Counted from the first letter of the stretch, positions 43,849 through 55,790 are shown. The stretch is 64,000 nucleotides of DNA from Perognathus longimembris pacificus (GCF_023159225.1 NC_063170.1:26934301-26998300), one strand, 5' to 3'. Numbers and translations: made by a program. Notes: a model not told the origin generated them from the letters alone.

Positions 43849-45369
43849 CCAATATCAGTTGCCCTGCACACTTTTCTAATGCACTGCAGATGATACCTTG
43901 TTGAGGTGACCCAGGGCTAAACAATCCCCATCTTGTAATGTTACTATGGACCTACAATGAGTGTCCTGCTGAGAGGCAGGAGCAGTGAGAGAGGATTGCG
44001 TGTGGAATGGTTTTCTGGGCAGTACGAGAGGTGGTTGAACTTGCTTTGTGTCAGAACTATCTCACGACCACACACAAGCACATAGAGAAGAACGTAATCT
44101 ACTGGTGTGCTCAGAGAAAATTCGTTTTGTTGAGCAAATAGAAGCCTTCACCCACTTTTGAAGTCAGAGTTCTCTAGTTGACAAATTCTGAGGTGACCTT
44201 ATTGAATTTGTGTTGCTTGTCTAGACTATTCAGGAAATAGGGCAATAAATGTCTTTGGCTTGCACTTCCAGGTGAGTAGTTCGAACATGCTAAAATACAG
44301 AGAGAAAAGGAAAATGAGTCTCCATTCATGGAGATACCTGAAAATCTCCCATTGCAGATACTATGGTACCACCCAGATTCCTTTCCCAGAACCAAGACAC
44401 CCATTCTCGCAGCTGCTGGTATGTCTTTTGCTAACAGCTCTCAGCTGAGTTGCTCTTATGAATTATGAAGGCAGCCATATTATTAAAGGTCATGACCTCT
44501 TCAAAAGTTTCCAGGAAATGACTCCTGTATGTGAGAGGATGAAGATCCATCCTTCTTGACTCAGGTGGGACAAGATTGACCAGAGCTCTAGGTTCTATAG
44601 GGTTCATTTAGACCTTTTCTGTGGTTGCACCGTTTCCTTCATTCCTCCACAGATATGATCCTGAAGACATTCTTCAGCCAGCTTCCTCCAAGCAAACTCC
44701 ATTTCTCAGTCCATTTCTTTGGAAACTGATCTGAGAAGATTGGTGCCAAGAGAGATTCAACAAAGCATACTCCAAGCTGGGGACTAGGAGCTGGATCACC
44801 TGCTAACTAGCTGACAATAGGAACATGTGGTTGTAGTGGAAAATGGTTATTCCTCAGGATTCTGTAAGTGTCATATTAACCTTCACTCATGGTGATCAGG
44901 AGGGGAACAATGGTGGAAGAGAATGTGTTAGAAAAGACACCATTCTGAGCCTTTGAAAAGCATAAGGGAAGTAGCAGCTGTAAGTATTATGGAATGAAAT
45001 GGCTCTTGTGGTAATCTGTACACTGGAAAATGACAGTGAATTATTGTGAGTGCTTAGTTATAAGTTAAAGGCTAAATGGAAGCCACATGCTATCTTTGAA
45101 TCCATAAGATTCTTTATCTTTTGCAGATAAAGGACACAAAAGGCTAAGGAGCAGATTTAATCATCCAACTTATCAAGGTTTAGAGGTAGTTGAATTATCA
45201 ACCTTGACAAATCTCTTCTACAAGTGTCTGAATTAGGAAGGACACTGAGATGTGGGATGTGGGACTGTCCTGGCTGACACCTCAAGACTTATATCAACAG
45301 GTCTCTCAGAACACTTCGGACTAAAAGAACGCTTTCTCTTCTCCTAAAGATTAGTACCTTCATGGTTCC
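43849..45369. other. Unique non-coding DNA
   Basis: 1.5 kb without a recognised repeat or exon. Confidence 0.5.
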
Positions 45370-45690
45370 AAAATCTGCCTCAGTCATTGTGGGCTTCCAT
45401 AACAAATACTGTAGATTGGATGGCTGGAAAGTAGAATCTTATCTTCTCACAGTTGTGGGGGCTGGAAATTCAAGGTCAGGATGGGCATGGTTGGGTTCTG
45501 ATGAGGTCTGTCTTCTTGGTGTGTGGATGGCCACTTTCTCATTGTGCCTTCACATTGCAAAAGAGGGCTGGACAAAGAGAGAAGGGTGGAAAGGAGAGAT
45601 AGAGGGAGTGAGAAATTGCTTTTCTCCCAGCAGTTAGACCCTAAGCTATTGGAGATAATGGCTCCTAGAATTCCACATTGAGTTGGTATC
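45370..45690 (-). mobile_element. MLT1-like MaLR LTR, minus strand
   Basis: 'gggcttccataacaaatact', 'cttctcacagttgtgggggc', 'tggaaattcaaggtcaggat', 'attgtgccttcacattgcaa': antisense MLT1 order. Confidence 0.75.
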
Positions 45691-45975
45691 AAGTTCACAG
45701 ACACCAGATTTCTAGTGAGCGCCACGGCACTTGTGGTAGATAAATGGAGCATATGGCTAGGAGTGATCATTGTGAACTGAACTGTCAGACTTACTCTTAG
45801 AGGATGTAGCAAACCCAGGAGCAATCCATTAGACAACTGAAGGGACTGGGGAAAATTTTTTGATTTAACTTGTCAAAATCCTTCCCATCCCAGTTCTGAT
45901 GAGAAGTGCCCATTGTTTTCAAATCCTCACCTTGAAATCCATTGCTCAGGTAATTGTTTTATTTTTATTTATTTT

Positions 45976-46180
45976 TGTCAGTCATGGGGCTTGAACTCAG
46001 GGCACTGTCCCTAAGCTTTTTTTCCTCAACACTAGCATTCTACTACTTAGAGCCACAGTGCTTCTTCTGGTAGTCTGATGGATAACTGGCAATGAGAGTC
46101 TCACAGACTTTCCTGTCCAAGCTGGCATTGAACTGAAATCTTCAGATCTCAGCTTCCTGAGTAGCTACCACCACCCAGCT
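45976..46180 (-). mobile_element. 7SL-left/Geo-right SINE, minus strand
   Basis: 'ggggcttgaactcagggcac', 'cattctactacttagagcca', then 7SL-like arm 'atcttcagatctcagcttcc' and 'gtagctaccaccacccagct'; the end is slightly deleted. Confidence 0.85.
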
Positions 46181-46264
46181 ATTATTTTATCTTTTAACCC
46201 AGAATTTTCCCCATGTGAGAGAGTTAGGTTTTTCTCATAGATAAGATCATTCGAAAGATACATA

Positions 46265-46453
46265 GGGGCTGGGAATGTGGCTTAGAAGTAGAGTGCTTGC
46301 CTAGCATGCATGAAGCCCTGGGTTCGATTCCTCAGCACCATATAGACAGAAAAAGCTGGAATTGGTGCTGTGGCTCAAGAGGTAGAGTGCTAGCCTTGAG
46401 CAAAAAGAAGCTAGGGACAGTGCTCAGGCCCTGAGTCCCAAGCCCCAAGACTG

Positions 46454-46454
<1 letters not shown>
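46265..46454 (+). mobile_element. IDL-Geo SINE
   Basis: 'ggggctgggaatgtggctta', 'gggttcgattcctcagcacc', Geo arm 'gtgctgtggctcaagaggta' through 'agccccaagactg'. The left arm keeps 'ttgcctagcatgcatgaagc', closer to a canonical ID than other copies. The tail became TA and GA repeats. Confidence 0.92.

Positions 46455-46494
<40 letters not shown>
46453..46494 (+). repeat. (TA)n and (GA)n microsatellites
   Basis: About 11 TA units then 9 GA units replacing the SINE A-tail; degenerate GATA/AGAT words continue to about 46630. Confidence 0.92.
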
Positions 46495-46495
<1 letters not shown>

Positions 46496-46630
46496 TGAAG
46501 ATAGATGGTAGATACCAGGTAGAAGACAGATGATAGAATATAGATACTATACAGATGGTATAAGGCAAATAGATGATAAACAATAGATGACAGATAAATA
46601 GATATGTAGTAGATGGTGGATAGATCGATG

Positions 46631-48504
46631 AATGGATCTATACCTACTCTTTGTGCCATACACTTCACAAAGCACTGAGATGCCTAGGTGAGCAATGGCC
46701 TTTGTCTGGAAAGAAGAGCTTCAACCTGAAGTTTGAGATTGCTGCCCCTGTTCTGACAGGTTTGGGGACCCTCATGTCCACGATCATGGAAAGTGCTTTC
46801 CCCAGTAATTCTTGGGAGGTTTTAAGGTAGAAAATGCTGAATAAACTATCCATTTTTTGGCACTCAAATCCCATTAGGACTCACTGTCAGTGGCAGCCCT
46901 GGATTTTACACCAGCCTCATCCAGTAGCATGGAGGACCTGTGTGAGAAGAAGCACAGGGCTCCCTTGTATTCACCTTCTCTCTCTATAGTCAGGGACTTG
47001 GTTGTGAAGAGTCAGCTTCCCTTACCTGCATAGGCATTGCTAGGCCCTATGCGGAGCTTTGGAATGCCTTGCAGTGTAATCAGACTGAGTAGCCATGTCT
47101 TCATTTTATTTATGTTTTAATTTAAAATTTTAATATGAAAGGGAAAGCATAGCCTCATATGACTAAGAAGTTCAGAGGCTGGTGCCAGGTACTCAAGTGA
47201 TGTCATTAGGAATTCATTCATGTCTCCCTCTCTCTCAGAGTTGCTTGGCTCTGTGCTGGTTTTACCCTCAGGCAAGCTTCACCCACACTGAACAATGGAA
47301 GCTCCAGTAACCTTCATGAACCTGAAGGTTGCTCCATATACCTTCCTGACTCGTGGTCACTGTCTCCCTCTGAATCACTGTTATTTCATCTTTCCCATTC
47401 CAGCTCTCAGAACACAGCTCAGCTTCATGCTGCAGCTGTAACGGCCCTTAGATTGGGTCTCTGTTTATTGAGCTTATGTGTTAAAACTCAACTTAGAAGT
47501 TGAGTAAGTGGGATATTAATAATGATCATTCCTCATTGCAGAAGAAATCCCACCTTGATCTTCACTAATGTTGTTCTAATGCAGGGAGAAATCCATACTT
47601 GCTGTGGGAATGGGAGGCAGATACCTAAATTTTGAAGGCTAGAGGGGCAGCTGGTATTATACGGGTGCTGCCCTGCTCTTTGCTCTTCTTATGGTGTGCC
47701 CTTTCCTACTCGAAAGTGACCATTGTCTGCTGGCTGGCAGATCAATGGGTGACATTGTGCAGGGATTGGTATTTGTCTAAGAGAAATCTCCCCAACTGAC
47801 CCAATTCCTGTAATGCATAAAAAAATGACAGAAGTAATATTTTTGTTCTTGTTTCACTTCCATTCATCTTATTTGATCAGGGCTGAACAAAACTGACATC
47901 TCATCAAACTCCAAAGTGTGTTTTGGCACCAGGTTCATTGGAGGGTGGCATTTAAAACACAGACGGTGCAGGAACAAATGTATTTGCCAATCCCGTCCAG
48001 CAATGTAAACCTGACCTTTCTCCTGTAGATTTATTGACACGGGCCTGTTTTGTATCATATTTCATTATTGTGCATGGAAGGACTGAAAGTGCTTCTCCTG
48101 GAAAACAACTCAGTTGGGGCTGGAGCAGCCCATAAACCTTCACTTCATGGAGAGACAAAAGGAATTAGAAAGCCAGGCAGTGGCAGGATTAACCCAATTC
48201 CTCAAAGAGTGTCTTTAATTAAAAAATACCTAGTACCAGCAGGATGGGCCAGGAAGAAATTTCCATTTGTCATGTGGTGGGAGTAGAGGAATTACATCTG
48301 AGGTTACCGTTGCTTTCTTGTTGTGGGAGCATTGGGACACCCCTTCCCTCCAATCTGATGCACAAATTCATTTCTAACAACTGCTATGATATACTCAATG
48401 CTGTGACACACTCAATGTCAGGAACTTATCACCCCACCAGGTTTCAGAAACCATCAATTGGTGACAAAACCATCCTGTGACAAAACATCTAGGAGTATAG
48501 GTAG
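46631..48504. other. Unique non-coding DNA
   Basis: 1.9 kb with no clear transposon. 47860-48110 reads like possible conserved non-coding DNA ('tttattgacacgggcctgtt') but motif evidence is weak. A 9-bp palindrome with a 2-nt centre lies at 47486-47505. Confidence 0.45.
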
Positions 48505-49120
48505 ATGTTCTCAGGCCCTGGGAACATAGTAGTGAACAAGAGAAGTGAAGTTCCTATTTTCCAGGAGTTTCAATCATGTAGGGGCAGGTAGTGTACAAGT
48601 AAATACATAAGTAAACAATATTAACATATCATGGTTAGAAAAATGAAGACTGATTGTGGTAGAGTAGGAAAAGATAATAGAAAAGGTCTGTGCTATTGGG
48701 GTGGAGGGATGACAGGTATAATTACACAGGTACTTCCAGGGACTCTCTATCAGAAGTGGAGAGAGTAGGATTTGAATTCAGAACTGATAATAGAATGGGA
48801 TTGGTGGTATGGGAGGTAGGCCAGAGAATGACCCAAATAGAGCATGATGCATGTACAAAGGCCCTTAGGTAGAAATGTGCTTGACATTCTTCAGAAACAG
48901 TATAATTGGAGCTTTAAGAGTGAGGAGAACTATACTCTAAGATGAACCCATAAGGTGAGCAGAAGCAGACCAGATAAGCTCATCTTTTGAGATGTAAAAA
49001 CTTCAGTAGAAAGGGAGATGCTATTAGGCAGGGAGGGGGATGACAGGTGGTGACTCTGGCTGCAGGTTAGGAACCAAATTGTAGAGCACATTATGGATAA
49101 TAACAGGCTGGTTGTGATTT
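48505..49120. repeat. Ancient interspersed repeat (family uncertain)
   Basis: 'caggccctgggaacatagta', 'gtgaacaagagaagtgaagt', 'aagtaaatacataagtaaac', 'atgtacaaaggcccttaggt', 'tagagcacattatggataat' recall the same decayed mammalian element as 4460-4700, here in longer form. Confidence 0.45.
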
Positions 49121-49352
49121 GGTAGGAGCCAGAAGAAGGAAGAATCAGTGGTTCTTGGCCTCATATGCTCGACTGCACCAAAATCTGTGTTTGTGTAAAT
49201 TTATTCTTTCTTTCCCCTCTCTCACCACCCAGAGCAACAAAGTGAATCCAGCCTTTCAGATTCTCTGTTACTTTTTCTTTTAATGTGAAGAGTGCAACAG
49301 AGGCAAAAAGACTGAGGATTCTACCTGTTTTCTCCACTACGCAGGGTGGTGG

Positions 49353-49458
49353 TATTTTTTTTGTTGTTGTTGTTTTTACAATTGTAAAGGTAATGTACAG
49401 AGGGGTTATAGTTACTTCACATGGTAGTTACAAAGTATGGCAATGAGTACATTTCTTT
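49353..49458 (-). mobile_element. Short L1 3' end, minus strand (tandem partner)
   Basis: 'aaggtaatgtacagaggggt' through 'gagtacatttc' is about 100 bp of L1 3' terminus. The same terminus begins again at 49459. Confidence 0.82.
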
Positions 49459-50440
49459 TTTTAATTTTTAAAAAATTGATTTATTTATTGTCAAAGTGAT
49501 GTACAGAGGGGTTACAGTTTCACACATGAGGCAGTAAATACATTTCTTATCAAACATTTCTTTTCAGTGTTACCCCTCCCTCATTTCTCACCCTTTTCCT
49601 CGCCTAGACTCCCCTTCCCCCAGTGGTAAAGTTCATTTCCAACATAGTGTCTAGTCAGCATGGCAGTTACATTGGTTCTCCCTTTGTCCTACCATTTCTG
49701 TGATTCCCTTTCCCTTCCCCAAATCAGATAAACTTATATACAAGACAAAGGGTACTGAAATTAGTGACCATGGGGAGTAAACCAGAGGAGCAAAAAAAAA
49801 GAAAGACAAAGGACTAACTGCTAACAGTACACTTTTTCTTTGTCAAAAGGGAAGAACAAAAAAAGAAAGAAAGAAAAACAAATCACCATAAAAGAAAACC
49901 CCTGGTTTTCATATCATGGAGATCATTTTGATTAGCATTATTTTTATAGTCATACGTACTTAGCTATTGTGAACTTCTGCTAGGACTATCCTAGGCATAT
50001 ACTAATTACTACAAATGAAGGAAACCATGGAGCTTCTTTGGGCCTGGCTTACTTCACTTAATATGATCTTTTCCAAGTCTTTCAATTTCCTTATGAGTGG
50101 AGTCGTGTCATTCTTTCTGATGGAAGCATAGAATTCCATTGTGTATATATACTACATCTTCTTGCTTCATTGGGGCATTTGGACTGATTGCATATAACAG
50201 CTATGGTAAATAATGCTGCAATGAATATTGTTGTACTGGTAGCTTTAGTATGGCCTTGTTTGTGGTCATTTGGGTAAATGCCCAGGAGTGGGATTGCTGG
50301 ATCATAGGGGAGCTCTATGTTTAGTCTTTTGAAGAGCCTCCATATTGCTTTCCAGACTGATTGAACACGTTTATATTCCCACCAACTGTGTAGCAGTGCT
50401 TGAGCCTCATATCTTCTAACTCTTCTTCATATGACAAGAT
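49459..50440 (-). mobile_element. L1 3' UTR and ORF2 end, minus strand
   Basis: Antisense tail 'gtgatgtacagaggggttac', 'tcaacatagtgtctagtcag'-type 3' UTR, then antisense ORF2 from about 50020: 'ggcctggcttacttcactta', 'gaattccattgtgtatatat', 'gggattgctggatcatagg', 'cccaccaactgtgtagcag'. The copy is not open and ends near 50400-50440. Confidence 0.88.
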
Positions 50441-51164
50441 TTTAAATATTCCTCATCACCTTTAACATTCCTAGCTCGAGTTTCTACTTCATTGTTATTG
50501 TTGTTGTCAAACAAAGAATTCAACATACAGCAAAGTACCTCATGTACAGGCTACCATGTTGTACCCCATCTCTGGCCTAGGATGAGCCTCTTTTTGCCCA
50601 TGAGCATCAGGTAGAGTGGACTGCTTACTAAGGGGTAGAATGCAAGGCTCTATAAGCCAATCAGTCAGTGCATCTCATCCTCCTGACTGGTGATAGGTCC
50701 AGAAATGATTCAGTCTGAACCAATAGGATATGCAAGGACTCTGGTTGGGAATGCTGGGCTCAGCTTTTCATTATGTAATCAATTCAATTAGAAATGTGGC
50801 AGCTCTGAAGTTTCAACATAGGGAAAGATTAAAACCATTCATTTGCACTTTGGATGAGGTCATGCCTATAGTCAAATACAGAATAACTAGGTGAATCAAT
50901 GCATTTTCCCTTCTTCAACTTATACCAGTGGGGTCAAGTTTGTCTGACACTATCCAAAGAACTGTTATGTCAGTCAGAGAAGAGGATCACTATGCCATCA
51001 TACAGTGATCCTCTTCCATCCATTGTCACCTTTCTCGGGAGCAGTGTTACCCTGTTAATGTCTGTTGTTCAAGCATGCAGTCAATGAAAGTGCCTTCACT
51101 ACTGTTCATCAATTTCCTTCTTTTTTTTCTCTCTGAGATTCCTCTGAGGATTTATATAAAGGTA
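50441..51164. other. Mostly unique DNA; decayed repeat possible at 50640-50830
   Basis: 'gaaccaataggatatgcaag' and nearby words recall an old DNA or LTR element but I cannot name it. Holds the hairpin listed below. Confidence 0.4.
50979..51016. repeat. Perfect 13-bp inverted repeat (hairpin)
   Basis: gaagaggatcact at 50979-50991 is exactly complementary to agtgatcctcttc at 51004-51016, with a 12-nt loop. No T-run follows, so it is not a terminator. The function is unknown. Confidence 0.85.
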
Positions 51165-51305
51165 TTTAAAAAATTTACTATTTAAAACATTCTTATTGTT
51201 ATCATAAATGTGATGTACAAAGGGGTTACAGTTACATAAATGAGGTAAAGAGTACATTTCTTTTAGAACAATGTCACCCCTTCCCTTGCTCTCTCCAAGT
51301 TTTTA
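51165..51305 (-). mobile_element. L1 3' end fragment, minus strand
   Basis: 'aaatgtgatgtacaaagggg', 'gtaaagagtacatttctttt', 'atgtcaccccttcccttgct' match the L1 terminus. Confidence 0.82.
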
Positions 51306-51699
51306 AATTTACTATTTATTAGGCCTCCTGCTAGCACTTCACATATCCATTTTTGTCTGAGATGCAAATTCTTGAGAATCTAACATTATGGCCTACTGGG
51401 GTAGGGGATAACAAAGAGAACCAGTAAAACCTAACAAAGCTAAGTCTAATCATTGCCAGAAAATACCCATCTGGCTTCTTAATGGGCCAAGAGGGAAGAG
51501 GCCACGAGTGTCCATTCTCCTACCTTCCACTAAGTTCCTGAAGCCTAGAAAACTGTCCCTTAAACCACACAGCATGGCTATTTTTAGATGTCTCTGAGAG
51601 CCATATGAGCAAGTCAAGTTAGTGTTGTGGCTTTTGCAGCCCAACTTGCTGAAGTGGGAGAGCCTGGCCACTCAGGAATGGGCCAACGGCTGAGAAAGT

Positions 51700-51925
51700 G
51701 GAGCATACTCATGTACCAGAGGCTCATGCCCAGCTTCTCAGGAGGCTAAGATCTAAGGATTAAGGTTTGACACCTGCTCAAACAGGAAAGTTTGTGAGAC
51801 TCTTTCTTCAATTAACCACCAAAAGGCCAAAGTGGAGCTGTGGTTCAAGTGGCAGACCATCAGCCTTCAATGAAAAAACTAAGGAAGAGCATCCAAGCCC
51901 CATGTTGAAGCCCCAGACCTGGAAC
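51700..51925 (+). mobile_element. 7SL-left/Geo-right SINE
   Basis: 'gaggctcatgcccagcttct', 'caggaggctaagatctaagg', linker 'ttcaattaaccaccaa', Geo arm 'agctgtggttcaagtggcag' and 'aagccccagacc'. Confidence 0.83.
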
Positions 51926-51999
51926 ACACTCACATTCAAAAAAGGTGGAGCCAGCAAGTCTAAGCAAGCTAACAAAGTGAGGCAGCATTGAACATGAAG

Positions 52000-52177
52000 G
52001 GAGAAGCCCATCTCCAACCTAAGGCACAGCTTAGCAGATAGATGGAAACAGTGAGAGGGGAGAAGTCCATCTCCAACCTAGGGAACAGCTTAGCAGACAG
52101 ATGGGAACAGTGCAAAGGGAGAAGTCCATCTCCAACCTTAGAGCACAGCTTAGCAGATAGACAGGGACAGTGCAAGG
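52000..52177 (+). repeat. 59-bp minisatellite, three units
   Basis: Unit starts at 52001, 52060 and 52119, with core 'catctccaacct', 'acagcttagcaga' and 'ggaacagtg'. Copies differ at a few sites. The period of 59 is not a multiple of 3 and the frames crossing it are not conserved, so it is not a coding repeat. Confidence 0.9.
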
Positions 52178-52524
52178 GGCTGACTTATAGCATCTCAGGG
52201 TGGAGAACTGGAAGGAACTTTTGGAGTTGCTTTTCCTGCTGGAGAAACTGAGGCCTGAAGAGAAACAAATCTTCTCCTAGGAGGACCCAGTGATCCCAGA
52301 ATAGAGCCAAAGTCTTAGATTACTGAAGCCATTCCTCTTCCCCGGGCAGGGTAGTAGAGTAGTTGAAAGCATCAGGTTTAGTTAATTGTGTAGGGGATAT
52401 CTGATGCCTGCTTTGGTTTCCTGGGGCAGGTGAGCAGAGTCATTCCTGGGAGAGGCAGGCTCAACATTCACACAGGCGACTCTTAGAGACAGAAGTCCTA
52501 CAAAAAATATGAGAAGTGCATATG

Positions 52525-52720
52525 GCTCCAGGCTCAGGAACATCCTAACCTGACACCATCATTTACTGGGCAGCTTAGAGCAAATCACATGTCCAAGCCT
52601 CATTTTCCCCATCTGTGAGATGTGCATGATGAATAGCACAGCTTGGTCATTTCTTGTTGTGACCTCCTCTAACTCACAATGATTACATCAGGTGTGTGCT
52701 GATAACTCCAAAGACACCAA
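52525..52720 (+). repeat. MIR SINE, plus strand
   Basis: 'cagcttagagcaaatcacat', 'agcctcattttccccatctg', 'gagatgtgcatgatgaatag' match the MIR core and 3' part. Confidence 0.65.
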
Positions 52721-53044
52721 GGCACAGGCAAGGTAAGTAACTGGGACAAAGTGACTCCAAAGAACCCAAACATTCTAGATCTAGAGTCTACCCAATTGTA
52801 TGGCAGTTGCCAAAGGGTAATGATCATTCATGCTAAAATACAACTGGTAAGTAATAAAATGTAAATCATAATAATGAAGAGGCAAAGCATCTCTCACAGT
52901 CTTCTTAGGAAGCTTCAGTGTATTAACCATGTGTTTCATTTTCTGTCTTGTGATGCTTTGATATCTAATAACTTGTTGGTCCTGGAGGGACCGTGCATCC
53001 CAGGGTTAGTCACAAGCTAGAGAATGAAAGCAATTCCCCCTGCA
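52721..53044. other. Unique non-coding DNA
   Basis: Nothing recognised. Confidence 0.5.
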
Positions 53045-53171
53045 TAAAATGTTTCTTCATTTTTTAATTTATTAAGATTTCTTATTAACATACATTAGTT
53101 GTGAAAGGGGGGTTCATGGTAACATTTCCATTTATACATACAATGTATCCCACCAGCACTTCTCCACCCCC
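53045..53171 (-). mobile_element. L1 3' tail, minus strand
   Basis: 'acatacattagttgtgaaag', 'gttcatggtaacatttccat', 'tacaatgtatcccaccagca' resemble an L1 3' UTR terminus of another subfamily. Confidence 0.6.
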
Positions 53172-53392
53172 CATCTATTCTAGGGCTTGAACTCTGGCTG
53201 GGGCTTGGGTGCTGTCCCTGCGCTTCTTTTGCTCAAGAAGAGTGTTCTACCACTTGAGACACAGTGCCACTCCCAGCTTTTGTGAGTAGTTATTGGAGAT
53301 AAGAGTTTCAAGCAGTTTCCTTTCCAGGATGGCTTTGAACTTTGATCCTCAGATCTCAGCCTCCTGAGTAGCTAGGATTACAGGCGTGAGAC
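53172..53392 (-). mobile_element. 7SL-left/Geo-right SINE, minus strand
   Basis: 'agggcttgaactctggctgg', 'gtgttctaccacttgagaca', then 'gatcctcagatctcagcctc' and 'gctaggattacaggcgtgag'. Confidence 0.9.
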
Positions 53393-53404
53393 TCCTTTAT
53401 TTCC

Positions 53405-54055
53405 CTAACCCTTATTCTTTTTAAATTATTAATTAAATTTTGTTGATAAGGTGTTGTGCAAAAGGGGTACAGTTACATAATAGGGCAGTGAGTACATTTC
53501 TTGTGATATCTTACACCCTCATTTTTCTTTCCCTTCCCTAGATAAGGTAGGCATGTATACAATACCCAGTGTACCAAAATTATATACAGTAGCCACGTGG
53601 CGTACGCCAAAGGAAATTCACCTAGAACTTTAAATATAATGTCAACAATAAAGTTTGCTTATCCTTGTCTTATATGATCATATATGCATAGCTGTTGAGC
53701 TATTGTGATCCACTGAGAGGTCTATTTTAGACCTTTTTATGTTCAATAGTTGTTTGGTTTTAGATACATAATGTAAGGTCGCTGACCCAAACCTGTGGAA
53801 ATACCATTTGACAAGAAGTATTTTGTTTCGCAGACCTGATCTCTACTGTCCCCCCCCCCCGACCCTAACAGTCATATATCAAGGAGACCATGCCCCTTTG
53901 TTCTCTGTGTTCTAGGCTTGACTCACTCAGCATTATGTGTTCAAGTTCTGACCATTTCCCTGCGAATACCAATATTTTATCATTTCTAATCGCTATGTAG
54001 TATTCCATTGTGTATAGGTACCACATTTTTCGGATCTATTCATCTGTAGAGGCCT
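53405..54055 (-). mobile_element. L1 3' UTR and ORF2 end, minus strand
   Basis: 'aaggggtacagttacataat' terminus, 3' UTR, a C11 run at 53850-53860 (the antisense purine tract), then antisense ORF2 end 'gtagtattccattgtgtata' and 'ggtaccacatttttcggatc'. Confidence 0.85.
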
Positions 54056-54395
54056 CCTTTTATTCTTAAAAACAATTTTCATGGCTCTCATTCTATTTTC
54101 ATACATGCATATAAAGTACTTGGGCCTTATTTATCCTCATTCACCTCTATTCACTTTCACTGTCCTGCTACCAGTGCACCCAGCAGCAAGCATCTGCTTT
54201 ACTTTCCTGTTATCCTGTCCTGTTTAGTGTACATTAGTTGTACTGGTATCTCATCTGTGCATAGGCCACACTTAATCAGAATAACCTTATTACTCGCTTC
54301 CACTGTTCCCCATCCCTGTATTGTTCAACAGCTTTCAGTGAGATTCCTTAGGCCATCTTCACAAGTGTTTTAAATAACAAACCAAGCCACCCATT
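54056..54395 (-). mobile_element. Probable older L1 3' UTR, minus strand
   Basis: 'cattctattttcatacatgc', 'catataaagtacttgggcct', 'aacagctttcagtgagattc' resemble another L1 3' UTR subfamily. Confidence 0.5.
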
Positions 54396-54404
54396 CCTTT
54401 ATGA

Positions 54405-54668
54405 GATTCTTTCTCCCTACCTCACATCCTGCTACCCTAATTAGCCCAGAACTAGATGCCAACAACCTTGTTCAGAAGCTGCTGAAATGATTCAAACTCA
54501 TTGGTCCTAAACCTGCTGATCCTGCCTTACCTTCTGTAACTGAGGAAATTGTAATAAAGGCTCTTCTTATCAGATGCTCCTCAACCTCTGCTGCCTGGCC
54601 CACCCTCATGGGGCCCCTTGTCAAGGTGCAGCCCTCCTTTTGGGAAGTAACAAATTATCTTTTTGGAA
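54405..54668 (+). mobile_element. LTR-like sequence (3' part), tentative
   Basis: 'gaggaaattgtaataaaggc' is a polyadenylation-type segment followed by 'tgctgcctggcccaccctca'; it reads like the R/U5 part of an old LTR. The next ~45 bp duplicate 'gaa(g/a)taacaaa(t/c)tatctttt'. Family unknown. Confidence 0.35.
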
Positions 54669-54785
54669 ATAACAAACTATCTTTTCAGTGATAGTCATCT
54701 CTTGATCTATTGGCCCTGTCATACTTCAAATTTTCTTTTAGTACACTGTATCTTATTTTTTTGTATTTTAATTTTTTTTAATCTT

Positions 54786-55003
54786 GCTGGTACTGGGACT
54801 TGAACTCAGGGCCTAGGAGCTGTCCCTGAGCTTTTGGCTCTACCATTTGAGCCACAGTGCCAGTTCAGATTTTTTTTTCTAAGAAATTTATTGGAGATAA
54901 GAATCTCATGGACTTTTCTGCCCAGGCTGGCTTTGAACTGAGATCCTCAGATTTCAGCCTCCTGAGTAGCTAAGGTTACAGGTGTGAGCCACCAGTGCCT
55001 GGC
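54786..55003 (-). mobile_element. 7SL-left/Geo-right SINE, minus strand
   Basis: 'gggacttgaactcagggcct', 'tctaccatttgagccacagt', then 'gatcctcagatttcagcctc' and 'gtgagccaccagtgcctggc'. Confidence 0.9.
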
Positions 55004-55014
55004 ATCATTTCTTT

Positions 55015-55380
55015 TATTTTCATACATTTTTGTTGTTGTTATAAAGGTGATATACAGAGGGGTTACAGTTATATAATTCAGGTAATAAGTACATTTCTTT
55101 TTGAAAAGTGTTACCCCTTCCCTTACTCTCTCACAGTTTTTCCCTCATGTCCCTACTCCTAAGTTGTATAGTTCATTTTCAACATAGTGTCTAATGAGTA
55201 CCACTGCTACATGTGTTCACCCTTTGTCCCTCCATCTCTGTGTTCCCTCATCCCCCCAAAATAGATAAACAAGAGAAAAAGAAAACAAAAACAGCAACAA
55301 AGGAAAAAAACCCTCATTTCCACTTACTGGAGTTCATTTTAATAAATAAATATTATTATACATTGTATTTTTAAAAAGTG
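55015..55380 (-). mobile_element. L1 3' UTR, minus strand
   Basis: 'aaggtgatatacagaggggt', 'gtgttaccccttcccttact', 'attttcaacatagtgtctaa' match the 49459 copy. Confidence 0.85.
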
Positions 55381-55629
55381 AAAATTCTTTGCATAATTAG
55401 CATTAAACAAATATTAAACTGTTATTTATCTCCACATAAGGGGAGAAATAATATGTACTGGGTATTTACCTATGTGCCCAATAGTTTCACTATATAATTT
55501 AATTTAATCACTATTACTGCTGTAAACAGGAGAAGAGCTACAAACTCCGCAGGCAGAAAAACTGAAACTCAAAAGATTTCAATTATTATATTAATATATG
55601 TCAGTTTCCAGGCTTCTAGTTTGAGTTTT
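55381..55629. other. AT-rich unique DNA
   Basis: Nothing recognised. Confidence 0.5.
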
Positions 55630-55790
55630 TTTCTTTTTATAGCATTGAGATATGAACTCAGGCCCTCCAGCCCTGCTTTGAGATGGTTATTTAGCAAGCT
55701 TTTCCACATGGGCTGGACTTGAACCATGATCTTACATATCTCAGAATACTATGTAGCTAAGATTATAGACATGAGCCACCAGAACCTAGT
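55630..55790 (-). mobile_element. Decayed 7SL/Geo or B1-like SINE, minus strand
   Basis: 'gatatgaactcaggccctcc' then 'gacttgaaccatgatcttac' and 'gacatgagccaccagaacct'. Confidence 0.65.

Noticed and set aside
47486..47505. 9-bp palindrome with a 2-nt centre
   Set aside because: Arms of this length are expected several times by chance in 64 kb.
52000..52177. CRISPR-like spaced repeats
   Set aside because: Units are contiguous 59-bp tandem copies with no variable spacers, in a mammalian context.
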